In this document: piece by piece, positions 45,299 through 56,851 of the stretch | Layout: each line of letters starts with the position of its first letter | Numbering within the stretch: the first letter of the stretch is position 1 | Origin: Ryuthela nishihirai | Lineage: Eukaryota; Arthropoda; Arachnida; Araneae; Heptathelidae | DNA length: 64,000 nt | Direction of reading: 5' to 3' | NCBI GenBank assembly: GCA_038380435.1 | Contig: JAWZYU010000034.1 | Location: forward strand, 25,275,404-25,339,403 | The notes under the pieces: generated by a model | Database searches by the model: none | Told to the model about the DNA's origin: nothing | The model's input: the letters and a program-made list of their open reading frames with translations, nothing else | Translations under genes and position numbers: made by a program

Positions 45299-45722
45299 CA
45301 ACTGTTTTACCTCTGAACAGCACTTTTTTAACGCAATGGACTAAATATACAGGTTACAAAGAAAACGAAGACTCAGAGAAGGTTGGGAGGAGGAGACCCA
45401 TTGGACAGCTGCTGGAAGACAGATGGTAGCTTCCCATCAAGTGTGTTCTTTCACGTGCACAAGGTATGGCTCTACCGCACAATAAGCCACCATTTAATGT
45501 CCTGTCCAATGGATGACAGCCTTTCTAAGCCCTTCAATGTTCCCTACTGACCGACGGCAGGACGAGTAATTTGCGGAGATAAATCTCAACACAGGCACAG
45601 CTGTGACTCGAACCTGGGAACTGAAGAGACTGAGCTACCCTTGCCCCAAAATGGTGATCCCAGGTGGGATACAAATCCACAATCTCCTGATAACATCAGG
45701 TGTTCTGACAGCTGAGCTACCA
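45299..45722 (-). mobile_element. SINE1 copy plus adjoining tRNA-like sequence
   Basis: SINE1 tail to head at 45299-45646 (GACTCGAACCTGGGAAC; head partly deleted). Directly beside it, the minus strand of 45646-45722 reads GGCTGGTAGCTCAGCTGTCA ... GGATTTGTATCCCACC, a separate tRNA-like unit with a weak B box. Confidence 0.65.
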
Positions 45723-46099
45723 GCCAAAAAAGAAAAACACTTAGCATACTGAGTAAAACTTTGTTCAATATACCGTTGCCAGAGAACTAAAAATTTGTTC
45801 ACAGAGGTATTTTGGATTGCAGATCTCAGAAATGTTAACAAATCTGAAATCCCATGGCGTGTTCAAGATGAAATAGGAGTCGGAGTGACAGTCTAGAAAT
45901 CAAGACGCACCAATTGATTAATAGCATATCCAGATCTTGAAAATAATACGGGGAGAGCAAGAAACGCAATCGAGACAAAAATGTAAAAGAGGGAAGTGGT
46001 GGATGAAGGACTGGATTTTCATTGCAGTATGAGTAAAGTGTAGTTAATATGGTGTCACAAAACTCATACTTAAGTAATAAACGAATGACCTAAGCAGAG

Positions 46100-47040
46100 C
46101 CATGCTATGCAACTTCCTCCTTGCAGTTCGTGCGGAAACACGACTGCCATGGTTCTATAATGGACTTGATCTCGAAAAACCTGTTACCAATCTGTTGAAA
46201 CGAAGATCTTTGCCACCGTGCCCGGAGCTCGATGGTAAAACGCCGGAAGTGCAGGTATGGAACCGGCAGTGGAGGGTCAGACAGGGGTGTAGCTGGCTCG
46301 GAAGCAGCATCTGAATGATCTCATTTCCTCTGATCCCGACATGACCAGACACCCAAAAGAAGAGAATGGTGGTTATGGTTACCAGACAAAGTAGCTGTTG
46401 ACAGAAATTGGAGAGAACAAGTCGAGGCTAATGCCTCACGAGATCAAAAACTGTAACGACCTAAGCAAGTCAGTGTATAGGACACACCGAAGATGATACT
46501 TATACCACGTGGTCCAAGGCGAGGCTGATAGCGTGCAACTCTGCAGTGAAGATAGAACACTGCTGTGAGATCTGGTCTGCAATGAAAGTATTACAGCAGA
46601 CCATGGCCTCCCCACAGATGTGCCAGACCTCGACACATCTGTGAAGACAGGCAAAAAGTCTGAGTGTGCTACACGATGGCTGACATTACAGTCAGTCAGG
46701 TTTAAAGGCCTTCGTCATCGTGCAAGAGAAAATAAAGACATTGTACCTGTTAGGTGCAGAAGACCCCAGTGCAAACATGGAACGCGTGATGGTGGAGAGG
46801 ATCCAGTACCTTCACCTCCGAATGCTGGCTGGAACCGTACACCTGGGATCCATAATTCAGTTTCGACCAGATAAGTGCATGGTACAAGCAGCACAAAGAA
46901 TATTGATCCGCTCTGCAAAAGAGGACCTTGAAGATGTTCAGTGCCCAGGTACATCTGGACTTCAGAATTTGCGGTAACAAAGGAGAATTTCCGGTCGAAG
47001 ATGAAACCGAGAAAAATGGTCTCCACCATTATTGATATGA
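46100..47040 (-). mobile_element. LINE fragment: polymerase C-terminus and RNase H
   Basis: The minus strand encodes FLGFIFDRKFSFVT near 47010, then in another frame FKVLFCRADQYSLCCLYHAL with WSKLNYGSQVYGSS (thumb), followed at 46654 by VFTDVSRSGTSVG (RNase H start) and at 46350 by SGHVGIRGNEI (RNase H end). Multiple stops. GC-richer than its surroundings and a different family from 14790-17745. Confidence 0.7.
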
Positions 47041-47550
47041 TGGTATTGCCGAGCAGATATCAATAATAACGATAATTTTAGTCACCTATAATTAAAAATT
47101 TATAGTGCAATACTTTTATAAAATATCCATTCTACAGTAGATGTGAATAACTTCAACAAATAATAAAAATAAATAATACACCTAAGAGTGGAAAAATAGA
47201 ATTGAAAATGGAAAATTTAAAAAAAACTTGTTCTTTATTTTTTGTTTTTCATTTTGAGCTAAGGAGTTAAAACAAATCCAGCTAGCAGAGATAAATTTGA
47301 ACTCTGGCACAGGTGGGAACTTGAACTTGGACATGCAGATTACAGAGGTATTACAGTTTATTGGAAATACTTACAAATAACATCAGATTACGAGCGTAGT
47401 CGGGCTGATAATCTGCATAAGCTCGAAATGTGAATATGATTTGTACTTTTCGCGAAAATTTCCGTCTTTTCTTAACATAATCGTCATTTCGAAATGAATT
47501 AACGAGAATGTGGTTGAGAACGTCTATAAATTAGCATAGAAATAACTTAC

Positions 47551-47594
47551 TTTTCAATATTTCAATTTCTTCTTTGTGACGTACAGATGTTGGT
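47551..47594 (-). CDS. FUT8: FUT8-like alpha-1,6-fucosyltransferase, visible exon 2
   Basis: 44-nt exon with acceptor tttttctag at 47595 and donor gtaagt at 47550. It encodes PTSVRHKEEIEILK, corresponding to the stem coiled coil of FUT8 around GKDHEILRRR. It receives AA from the exon at 53035 (AA+A, Lys) and passes A to the exon at 34195 (A+AG, Lys). The case rests on splice signals, phase at both ends and position; similarity alone is weak at this length. Confidence 0.72.
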
Positions 47595-47937
47595 CTAGAA
47601 AAAAAAAGGTAAGGATTATTCGTCATTGAAAAGAGACATAAACTGAAGCAATGCCTCTTCATTGACAAGCTAACTGTGCGAATACCTTGCTTTATTCGTA
47701 AAGGTATTAGCAGTAGAAATATAATAATTTTCAACAAAATCACGCATCGCAAATAGCAACCTTTCGCATAAATTTAATTCATAAAGAAAAAAATTTTCAC
47801 ATCCAAAAATCCCCACTCAAAATCAAAATCTTTTAACGCACACACATATAAAAAAATGTCAAATTAAACCAGATGTCATCTTTTTCTTTTTGTCCAACAA
47901 GCAATATTAAAATCATCTTCCTATGAAATACCCACAC

Positions 47938-48364
47938 AATTGGGTTGGGTTGTTTTACCCTGAGCGGCACTTTTTTGCACACCATGGGCTAAATGGCCAG
48001 GTCACATGGACCCCGAAGGCTCAGAGTAGGTTGGGGGAGGGGACCCACTGGAACAGCTGTTGGGAGACAGATGGTAGCCTCCCGTCAAGGCCATCCAGCG
48101 TGTTCTCTCCCATACACGGGGTCACGGGGGGTTCTCCAGCGTGCACAGGGTTCTCCAGCGTGTTCTTTCCCATACACTGGGTCACGGCTTAACGTCCCAT
48201 CCGACGGACGGCGGCCTTTTCAAGCCCATCGGTGTTCCCTACTGACCGTGGGCAGGGCGGGGAATTTTGCGGAGATAAATCTCAAAGCTCACCCAGCTGG
48301 GACTCGAACCTGGGAACTACAGATTACGAGCCTGGCGCGCTACCGACTGAGCCACCCCCGCCCA
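47938..48364 (-). mobile_element. SINE1 full copy with internal duplication
   Basis: Tail TTGGGTTGTTTTACCC to head complement TACCGACTGAGCCACCCCCG. About 40 bp longer than 44066-44452 because the TCCAGCGTGTTCT / CATACACGGGGTCACGG segment is repeated at 48095-48185. Confidence 0.88.
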
Positions 48365-48489
48365 CCCACACAGTATGGATGAGGTTGAGTCCCTCTAGAG
48401 CCGCATCTACCAGGGGCCCATTTTTCACGTTGATATTTTTTAAATCGTGTTTTGCACGGAGAAAGCAAATAAAGGTTTTTTGGTCTTAG

Positions 48490-48825
48490 TATAGAAATTT
48501 CAAAATTTCTTAAATAGAAATTGTTGCTGATTTGGTCCTTTTGGCAAATGATGCTGATCAGATGAATTCTTTCATTACGGCTGTTGATGAGACTGGTAGT
48601 AAAGTAGGTTTGGTGATAAACAGAGATAAAATTAAGTGATGGAAATTGGTTAGGCAGGAATCTGAATAGTTCCACTGTTGACCAGATGTCAAATTTAATT
48701 ATCTTGGGGAGTTATGTAACAAATACTGATGATGTGACGTATGGGATAAAGAAAAGAATAGGATTGCTTCTGGCACTTTTAAGAATCTATGGAGAATGTG
48801 GAGATATAGATGTATACACCTAATG
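48490..48825 (+). mobile_element. RTE-like reverse transcriptase fragment
   Basis: A degraded frame reads ADLVLLANDADQMNSFITAV, then GLVINRDKIK and FNYLGSYVTNTDD, IKKRIGLLLALL. This matches the segment after the YADD site in RTE polymerases and would lie upstream of the type of C-terminus at 1-468. Confidence 0.7.
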
Positions 48826-49059
48826 GCTAAATTCTAATATATAAAGAAGAAATTTTTTTGTTGGTATGTCTGTACGCTTATGCATTTGGCCCCCAGAAGA
48901 GTTAGAGACACCAAACTTTGTATGAATGTTCCTTTGTATGAATGTTCCTGTGGAAGAATATAGGCTATGTGGGAACCCTCTGGGATCAACCAATATTGAG
49001 AAAGTAGGGTTTGAATTTCTGAAAATCCCCACAGACTTAACTTTGATGGTTGAAAATTA

Positions 49060-50340
49060 TTTTAAGTAACTGTTACAACCATTAAATTTGTAAAAAAAGA
49101 ATACATCAAACTAAACCAATATCTGATTTTGCGCGATTAAACATTAACGGTTGCTGTCGTGAGCCAGTGGTAAGGGTAAAATGAACCAGATTTTTACTTC
49201 GTCACGTGATATTAGATTTTCTTTGAACTGCGCCGAATGTGGTGTTGGGCCAGATGACAAACGATTTACCCACTCTACAGTATAGGACGATCAATTAGCC
49301 CCTTGATTATAATAATTTATTTCATGCAGGGGGTTACAGTAAAGCCAAGGTACAGGTAATTTTGGATATTAGTTTAAACGTTCAAGTGGCTTGATGCCCC
49401 AGTACATTTCAGAAATTAAAAAGAAATATTGATGATAGTACAAAACGACAAACATATTTACAGGAATTGCATAATTATTTGATATATAAACAAAAAGACA
49501 AGTTATACAGACGAAGACAAACATATAATATGAAATATGATAAAAAAAAAAAAACAGAAAACTTAGGGGGAAGAAAAGGAAGGTTTAATACAACAGAGAG
49601 TAATATTAAATGAATGATAGGGAAAATAAAAAAGATTGCGGATAATCCAGACAAAGGGCAAAGATTGGGAGTGGGAATAGGGGTGAGGAGATATTGTTGG
49701 TCAAATGTTTCAATATTCTAATACGAGTGGAGTAATAGAGTTTTTGAATTTTGTTTTAGAGTTTAAAGGAGTGATATCGCTCGGTAGAGAGTTCCAAGTT
49801 CAGGTTGCTTGAAAGGCAAAAGAAATTTCACTGAACTTAGCTTTGAAAATCTTGGGAGTAGAAAACATTTTATTATCAGAGCGAAGGATGTGGCGATGTC
49901 GTAATCGAATATAGGGTGTAAGAATCGAATGAAGGGGATGAGACTAGTTATAAATAGTGTCATGAATAAGGGTAATAAACCGCAGTGTGGGTGACAGAGA
50001 GAAGCGCGTAAACAAGAAGGGCAGACTAAGCGGTGGCTGACGAACAGGAAGGTCGTTTTTTCATTGTGTCAAGGGGACACAGCCCTTTCTCAAAAACTCT
50101 TTAGAAGACGGTTCGGTTCTGTGGGAACCAAGGAACGATTTTGTGTGAACCAGGCAGTTTAGGCAAGGTTTGTATATCCTCTCAACGAAATTTGAAGTCG
50201 GTAAAGAGATTTCTGTAAAGTACAAATTTCCACCTCATCATATGAATGCTTGCAGTAGCAAACCAACATTCGGATTAAATTTGAGCTGATTGGAGGAAGT
50301 CCAAAAGAACGTCTAGGAAGCCAATTAGTTCTGATCTTCA
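49060..50340. other. Intronic, no gene seen
   Basis: AT-rich sequence with simple A-rich runs (49535-49560). No domain or exon recognised. Confidence 0.45.
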
Positions 50341-50351
50341 ACCCCGCTGAG

Positions 50352-50741
50352 TTGGGTTGGATTGTTTTACCTCTGAGCGGCACTTTTTTTGCACACCATG
50401 GGCTAAATGACCAGATCACATGGACCCCGAAGGCTCAAAGAAGGTTGGGGGAGGGGACCCACTGGAATAGCTATTGGGAGACAGATGGTAGCCTCTCGTC
50501 AAGGCCATCCAGCGTGTTCTTTAACGTGCACAGGGTATGGCTCTCCCGCACACGGAGCCACGGCTTAACGTCCCATCCGACGGACGGCGGCCTTTCCAAG
50601 CCCATCGGTGTCCCCTACTGACCGTGGGCAGGGCGGGGGAATTTTGCGGAGATAAATCTCAACGCTGACGCAGCTGGGACTCGAACCTGGGAACTACAGA
50701 TTACGAACCTGACGCTCTACCGACTGACCCACCCCCGCCCC
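50352..50741 (-). mobile_element. SINE1 full copy
   Basis: 390 bp from TTGGATTGTTTTACCTCTGA to the head complement ending GACCCACCCCCGCCCC. Among the least diverged copies. Confidence 0.9.
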
Positions 50742-51059
50742 AGCCCCGCTGAGACCCAAGGAATCGAGCACATTCCTTATTTAAATATATGTGTGAATAT
50801 AAACAAACTGTGTCGTTCATCCACTATTCTTGTACATCAGTCTGTTTTTCGTCTCTTTATACGACATTTAGTGCAGCACGTTTGAGGCAAATCTCAGCAC
50901 GGGTGTAAAAAATCCGCGAACCGGTGGTTTCAAAGGTAATGGTGAAAGTTAATTAAGAGGGACTAATTAATCGTCCCTTACAAGTGCCCCGAAAGAATCG
51001 ATATATCTCCTTCCCCACTGCGGTGCACGACAGGTAATGTTGTATGTTACACTTACCGT

Positions 51060-52600
51060 TTTATTCATTTGTTCTTGGGGGGACCCTTATAACCTTAATA
51101 TTTTTTCCACTTCGTGAAAAATTAAAAGTTCTACTCAGATGTATTTTCATTTTCCACCCAAAAATGTTTCTTTAATAAATAAACAACCAACCTTTCCAAA
51201 CTTCTTTCATATTTATTGCCTACCTTTCTATTGCTTTTGGCTTTGGCATTTGTCGGTTGTTCGGTTTGTGAATTTGACAAAACGTTGTTCCACCATATCT
51301 TTCGAACGCGATGAACAGAAAATGATTTATTACCAAATAAAAGCTTTTGACGCGGGGAATGTCGCAGGCTACGAAACATTCATCCCCCATCCTTAAAAAT
51401 ATGGGAGATATGAAAATGATTGTTCCACTATATCTCCTGAATGCGAGTGTGGAAAGTAACGAGCTATGTGTCGAATGGAAGCTTGTGACGCGGGAAATGT
51501 CTCAGAATATGAAAAATTGACCTACTATTTTTTCCTTCTCCCCTGAAAAGCGGGAAATTCCAAACATTTGTTCCACTCTATCTCTAGAACAGGAATGCCA
51601 AAAGTAACAAGCTATATGTCAAATGAAAGCTTCTCATGCGGGGAATATCGTAGGTATAAATAATTGTCTCCTTCTCCAGGCTTTCTTCCCCGCTAAAAAA
51701 GGTGGACAATGTGAAAATGATTGTTCCTCTATAACTCTTGAACGCGAGTGCGGAGAGCAGGGTGCTATACGTCAAATGAAAACTTTTGTCGTAGGCTATA
51801 AAGGAATGGTCTAACACAGTGTCTCGTAAACTTTTTTTACTCTACGACACACTGAATATAATTTTTTTTTCCGCGGCACACCTAAAAAGGAATAAAAGCA
51901 AACTCTATATACTCGTCATTATATTTGCGCTTTGTTGAAGTCATCAGCCTGGTTTTACTTGAAGATTTGCTCTCGTTCTTTAATTCATAACTCGGTGTTT
52001 GTTTTAAATATTTGCCCATTCTATGGCTTGAAATAATCAAAAATAAATACCAAAATTTGGAAAAATCTTGATAAATACTTACAAGATCCCAGTTGATAAA
52101 ATATGAAAGATTTTTATTAAAGCACGTTGATAATACAAGTCAAGTCAAAATGAAATCTTTGGAATATCTAATGTCAATTTGAAAATCTCTCGCAGCACAC
52201 AGTTTGCGAGACACTGGTCTAACATGTTTTCTTCTCCCCTAAATAACGGAAAATGTGAAAGTCGATCTACTATGTCATCGAAAAGCGATGGCTTACAGTT
52301 ATGATTTAGGTGTCAAATGAAAGCTCGTATAATGACGGCCATAAACTATTTCCAATTTTGCCCCCACTATTTCCCCTGATAAAATGTGAGGGGGCGGATT
52401 TTCCGGGGTTCGAATTTAACAAGTCGTATCTCGAATTAAAGCTTGTGACGTCTCCAATGCCATGGGCTACCTTAAAAGTAATCCTAAGCGCGGGGAATGT
52501 GGTAATCCAAAATCCAAAAGGGTGGTAAATGTGCTCGATGTTTATGAGTCCTATATCAAAGTATATGAAGTTAGGTGTTTTAGTGACAAAAAAAATACAA
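51060..52600. repeat. Degenerate tandem array of about 150-160 bp units
   Basis: Six or so diverged units around TTGTTCCACTATATCTCCTG, then GTCAAATGAAAGCTTGTGAC, GCGGGGAATGTCG and CCTTCTCCCCTGA. The hAT MITE at 51817-52216 is inserted in it. Confidence 0.7.
51817..52216. mobile_element. hAT-type MITE, second family, copy 2
   Basis: 400 bp with ends CAGTGTCTCGTAAACTTTTT / CAGTGTCTCGCAAACTGTG (inverted) and a perfect 8-bp duplication GTCTAACA (51809-51816, 52217-52224). Shares its interior with 41270-41765. Confidence 0.92.
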
Positions 52601-52659
52601 ATTAAAAATTTTCAAAAATACCCATATTCCTATAGTGTCCTAAATAAATAAAAAAAAAT

Positions 52660-52712
52660 AAATACCCCCTCAAGCAGCTGCTTGCCACAGAGGTCTGACA
52701 GGAGCCTGTAAA
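52660..52712 (-). mobile_element. SINE2 3' end fragment
   Basis: CCCCTCAAGCAGCTGCTTGC through GACAGGAGCCTGT, preceded by an A-rich tail. Confidence 0.7.
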
Positions 52713-52736
52713 GTAGAAAAATTAATCCTAAAACAT

Positions 52737-52878
52737 ATCGATGGTGCAAAGTCATTGAGTTCGTATTCGCTTCGAATGAAGATATGGCGCCGATTTATTT
52801 ATTTGACAAGATTGCCGGCGACCAATCTTCCATTGAAGCGAATACGAACTCAGTGACTGATTGCACCACCGATATGAT
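52737..52878. repeat. Imperfect inverted repeat
   Basis: ATCGATGGTGCAAAGTCATT ... GAGTTCGTATTCGCTTCGAAT at the left pairs with ATTGAAGCGAATACGAACTC ... AGTGACTGATTGCACCACCGAT at the right, with about 45 nt between arms. Resembles a small fold-back element. Confidence 0.75.
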
Positions 52879-53034
52879 TCAGGTTTATTTTCAACTTTTT
52901 AGGGCCCAATAGGAAAATAAGCATTTTTAAAAAAAAATTTATTGATATTTTTTAATCGCTCAACGTTAAACCAATTAGAAAATTTCATCATTTTAATTTT
53001 TCACCATAAATAATAGTCGTAATTTTTGCCTTAC

Positions 53035-53177
53035 TTTTCGCCAAGGGACATGAGAGAATCCGGATCCTTCGGCCAAACGAAGCTTTCAGGAAATGTGGGA
53101 CCTAAGCATTTTCCTACGAAGAAGAAGATGATGACAACAGTAGCAGAAAGTAGAAACAGTAAGTGCCAGAGATGTGT
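53035..53177 (-). CDS. FUT8: FUT8-like alpha-1,6-fucosyltransferase, visible exon 1 (membrane anchor)
   Basis: Exon with acceptor ctgtttcag at 53178 and donor gtaagg at 53034. It is open in phase 0 and encodes HLWHLLFLLSATVVIIFFFV, a single hydrophobic transmembrane segment, then a stem (FVWPKDPDSLMSLGEK). FUT8 is a type II Golgi membrane protein with exactly this arrangement. It ends AA, joining A of exon 47594. There is no Met before the membrane segment, so the start codon must be in an exon further right, beyond or around the Polinton insertion. Confidence 0.8.
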
Positions 53178-53280
53178 CTGAAACAGAAAATGTGAAAATA
53201 CCCAAAATAACCAATTAAATTTTATTGCTGTATCAAGAAATTTATTCCATTACAAATATCAATTGCCAGTGCCACAAACA

Positions 53281-53720
53281 ATGTTGGTTTATTTTTACCT
53301 CTGAGCAGCAATTTTTTGCACGAAATGAGCTAAATGGCCAAGTAATATGGACCTCAAGTCTCGGAGAAAGTTGATGGAAGGAGACCCACTAGACAGGTGT
53401 TAGGAGAGAGAAGATAGCCTCCTATCACGGCTATCCATTGTTTTTTAATAGCAGAGTGTATGGCTCTCCCATACACGGCGTTTTCTCTCTCCTTCACACG
53501 GCGTTATGGCTTAACTAAACTGCCCATCCGACATATATGACGGCCTTTCAAATCTTACCGATATCCACTACTGACCGAGAGCAGAGTGGAGAGTTTTGTG
53601 GAGAAAAAATCGTAATTCTAACCCAAAGAGCCTTGGGTTGTCTTAACAATGAGTGGCACTTTTTCCACACAATGGGCTAAGTAGCCAGGTCACAAATATC
53701 CTAAGGGATCAAGAAAGGTG
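53281..53720 (-). mobile_element. Two SINE1 copies, the second cut by the Polinton
   Basis: 53281-53625 is a diverged SINE1 (tail TTTTTACCTCTGAGCAGCA) lacking a clear head. 53630-53720 is the tail and early body of another (GTTGTCTTAACAATGAGTGG ... AAGAAAGGTG), which stops at the first base of the Polinton, so the Polinton inserted into it. Confidence 0.75.
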
Positions 53721-54930
53721 AGTAGTTTGTTACCACCCGGGGAATCCCCCTTTGCACAGTGCTTTCCCCCTATGACGTCATCGACCACGCCCCCTATGAC
53801 GTGAACAGGCCACGCCCCTATGACGTAACATGACGTAATCATTACATAATCATTACATAACAGGCCACGCCCCTTTATTAATAATTCCTCCCCCTTTATT
53901 AAACCCCCCTTTCACCCCCCTTTCCCCCTCAGTGGCGCCATCTGTTGACAGTGAGAAGTACTATTTTCCCAAAAACCCTTTATTTTCACTCTAATTTCTC
54001 GTTTTCGGACCCCCACGGTCGACCTACCTATATTTTAGGCCCTCCCCCTTATTAAAAACCCTCCTGGCGCCATCTGTTGACAGGGAGAAGTACTATTTTC
54101 CCAAAAACCCCTTTATTTTCACTCTAATTTCTCGTTTTCGGACCCCACGGTCGACCTACCTATATTTTAAGCCCTCCCCCTTATGAAAAACCCTCTGGTT
54201 GACCGTTTTAAGGCCCCACTCGGCTGATGCAAGTCTCAGAATAATTGCATGGAACGATTGACTGGTCTTAGAATAATTGTACAGAAAGGAATGATACAAA
54301 ATTCCCTTACCTCTATTAAAAATCATCCTACAGTTGAAACTCATTTTACTCTTACTGTTTCCATAGAAAATACCATAGGGTGAAATTAATAATGGTTTAA
54401 ATTATTCGTAGGGATGACATGTTAAATCCGCTTTTAGAACACACGTCTGCAGTGGAAAAATTTTCAAACTCCGTTAATCAACTCCCTAGTAATTAAACAC
54501 TCGTCAAAATATTCCTCACCTTTATTAAAATCACTCCACGGTCGAAATAATAATAAATCACTCCACGGTCGAAATAATAATAATCGGTTTTCTGTAGATG
54601 TGTTTCACCGGGAAAAAAAAAAAATCGTCCCTCGCTCTGTGGATTCCAGGACTATGCCGTGTACTTACTGTGGCTTAGAGGCGTGTCGAACGGGTCAGAT
54701 ATTAACCTAGCATTCTTTATAACTAGCTTTTTCTATGTATTTCTTACATCAAAACCGACACTACCACTGAACTCTTTTGAATGAGGATCTCAAATTGTAA
54801 ATCAAACTCGCAAAGCTGTATTTATTCCACCAAGACGGTTAAACGATTTTCTTATAATTAAAATTCCCGGCTATTAAACTCCCTAGTAATTAAGCACTGG
54901 TTAAAATTCCCACATTAAAAATCGTCCTAC
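53721..54930. repeat. Left terminal repeat of the Polinton
   Basis: About 1.2 kb, defined by similarity to the right part of the mini-element 28082-30575 (inverted); the inner boundary is approximate. It contains four TGACGT motifs in 64 bp (53773, 53797, 53821, 53831; the first is the palindrome TGACGTCA), alternating with CCACGCCCC boxes; ATAATCATTAC repeats; and a ~132-bp direct repeat starting TGGCGCCATCTGTTGACAG at 53933 and 54065. The actual inverted partner at the element's right end is outside the window. Confidence 0.8.
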
Positions 54931-55245
54931 GGTCCGGGGTGAATGGTTTAAATTATTCGTAATAGCTGTCGAATAGTGCCGTGTTATGATCGGCTCTCAG
55001 AAAATTCAAACTCCTTATCGTAAGCGGTATTCCTTTCAAGTGCTTATCGGGGCTAGCAACAAGACTTTCAAAAACATCACGCGACGTGGTCCGATCGGTG
55101 AGGGTTCAAGAGGGCAGTGTCCAGCACCACACTTTGTTTACATATGATGCTGATAAGGTTTCAAAATAGAAATTGTTGTTGTTGTCTCGATCGCGTGATG
55201 TTAGTTTGACCTCTTGTAATACGTGTCAGTCGGCCTGGCTGTGTG

Positions 55246-55282
55246 TATAAAATGCGGAGGACAGCATCCTCCAATGTCATTC
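55246..55282 (+). promoter_or_regulatory. Predicted TATA box and initiator for the polymerase gene
   Basis: TATAAAA at 55246-55252 and an arthropod-type initiator TCATTC at 55277-55282 (A+1 at 55279) lie 33 nt apart, 51 nt before the ATG at 55330. It sits just inside the terminal repeat, where a promoter for the first gene would be expected. Confidence 0.6.
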
Positions 55283-55329
55283 AACTGTCAACGCTGATAC
55301 TCTGACACCTGATTGTCAAACTCCTCAAG

Positions 55330-55385
55330 ATGTCTGGTGAACGAGCCTTCAACATTCCTTCGGCTGGATCATCATCTGCTAACAG
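55330..55385 (+). CDS. polB: Polinton DNA polymerase B, predicted leader exon 1
   Basis: ATG at 55330 follows the TATA/Inr pair. 56 nt open, ending AACAG|gtaact with a stop directly behind the donor if unspliced. It ends in phase 2. The encoded Ser/Ala-rich peptide has no known domain. Its second half (E-x-A/S-F-N-x-P ... G-x-S ... R) resembles the start of exon 4, so the leader appears built from duplicated modules. Exon status is inferred from splice signals and frame continuity. Confidence 0.65.
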
Positions 55386-55398
55386 GTAACTAAAATTT

Positions 55399-55800
55399 TA
55401 TTTAATGCTGTCCTTAAGACGTTTTACTTTCTGTATTCTACTTATAAATTATTTAATGCTGTCATTAAGACGTTTTACTTTCTGTATTCTACTTATAAAT
55501 TATTTGATGCGACCCTTAAGACGTTTTTACTTTCTGTATTCTACTTATAAATTATTTAATGCTGTCCTTAAGACGTTTTTACTTTCTGTATTCTACTTAT
55601 AAATTATTTAATGCTGTCCTTAAGACGTTTTACTTTCTGTATTCTACTTATAAATTATTTGATGCGGCCCTTAAGACGTTTTTACTTTCTGTATTCTACT
55701 TATAAATTATTTAATGCTGTGTTGCCCTTAAGACGTTTTTACTTTCTGTATTCTACTTATAAATTATTTAATGCTGTGTTGCACTTAAGAATTATTTAAT
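55399..55800. repeat. 51-52 bp minisatellite in leader intron 1
   Basis: About seven near-identical copies of ATTTAATGCTGTCCTTAAGA + CGTTTTACTTTCTGTATTCT + ACTTATAAATT, followed by shorter partial copies. The intron is 55386-55976 (gtaact...tatctag). Confidence 0.92.
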
Positions 55801-55976
55801 ACTGTGTTGACTTATAAATTATTTAATGCTGTGTTGCCCTTAAGGTACTCAACCATTTATCCAGTAAAGTCATTTTATTCTAAAACTTAATTTTCAAACC
55901 TTTAGTTACTTAGATATTTTTGATTGCGCTAGTAAATGTACTGCATATTCTGAGACCGTATTATCTATCTATCTAG

Positions 55977-56219
55977 GAACACCACGCAGTGCTTTGAGAA
56001 ACTTCTCGCAGCAGTCCAGAACCTCTCCGATGTCTCCAAAAGAAGCACGGAGACAGATGACAGAAGTGTTAAGCGTGTCTGTCGTCAGATGGAGGCCGGG
56101 GAAATACTACGACCGAGGACAATGAGGCTTTCTCTAACACACCGCAAGCGCATCGCCGCAGCAAAAGCAGCAGCGGAGATGAGGACTTCACCTGTCCCGG
56201 GTGCTTCAACGGCTAGCAG
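55977..56219 (+). CDS. polB: Polinton DNA polymerase B, predicted leader exon 2
   Basis: 243 nt (81 codons), preceded by tatctatctag and followed by gtgaat. Open throughout in the frame set by exon 1 (AG+G); both junctions are phase 2. The peptide is charged and Lys/Arg-rich (VKRVCRQMEAGEILRPRTM, HRKRIAAAKAAAEM) and ends in a Ser/Thr/Ala-rich G-A-S-T-A-S-R, similar to the ends of exons 1 and 3. No domain recognised; a DNA-binding or terminal-protein-like role would be guesswork. Confidence 0.68.
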
Positions 56220-56683
56220 GTGAATAAACCTTTATTTAATGCTATGTTGTCATTAAGACACACAATCATTTACTGACGTGCATAGAGTTTTATATTTGTT
56301 TCTATCCAGTAAAGTCATTTTTACTTACTTTATTCTACTTATAAATTAGCTAAATATTTTCTTGGATTTTTTTTTTTTTTTTTTTTTTTTTTGCTCAGGT
56401 TAGTAAACTGTGGTGTATGTTGTCTTTTATCACAACATAGAGTTTTATATTTGTTTCTATCTAGTAAAGTCTAAATGATAAATTTCAAACTTTAGTTACT
56501 TAGATTTTTTGCTCATGCTAGCAAACTGTGCTGTCTTTTATTCTAAAACCTAATTTTCAAACTTTAGTTACTTAGATTTTTGCTCAGACTAGTAAATGTA
56601 CTGCATATTGCCTTTTCTGTTCTAAGATGAAAAAACATGTAAATGTACAGCATATTCTGAGACTGAATTATCTATCAATGTAG

Positions 56684-56851
56684 GGCCCCCACGAAGAGTG
56701 TGTTACTCGGACCCGCTCGTGTGCTAATCAAGCCACAGCCACCCACGCCCCGTTCGTCATTGACAGTGGCAGCTACGTCCCTCAACGACCCTGCGTGTGC
56801 TGACGTCACCTCAGCAATCTTCACAGGCGCAGGATCCTCAACTGCAGTCAG
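56684..56851 (+). CDS. polB: Polinton DNA polymerase B, predicted leader exon 3
   Basis: 168 nt (56 codons) between ...atctatcaatgtag and gtagat, phase 2 on both sides, open in frame. Pro/Ala/Thr-rich. Ends with G-A-G-S-S-T-A-V before the junction, paralleling the other exon ends. Continues into exon 4 in the same frame as the polymerase. Confidence 0.68.

Noticed and set aside
55405..55799. Plus open frames with a repeated LRRF(T/Y)F-type peptide
   Set aside because: They are translations of the 51-52 bp minisatellite inside a predicted intron; the period makes them open by chance.
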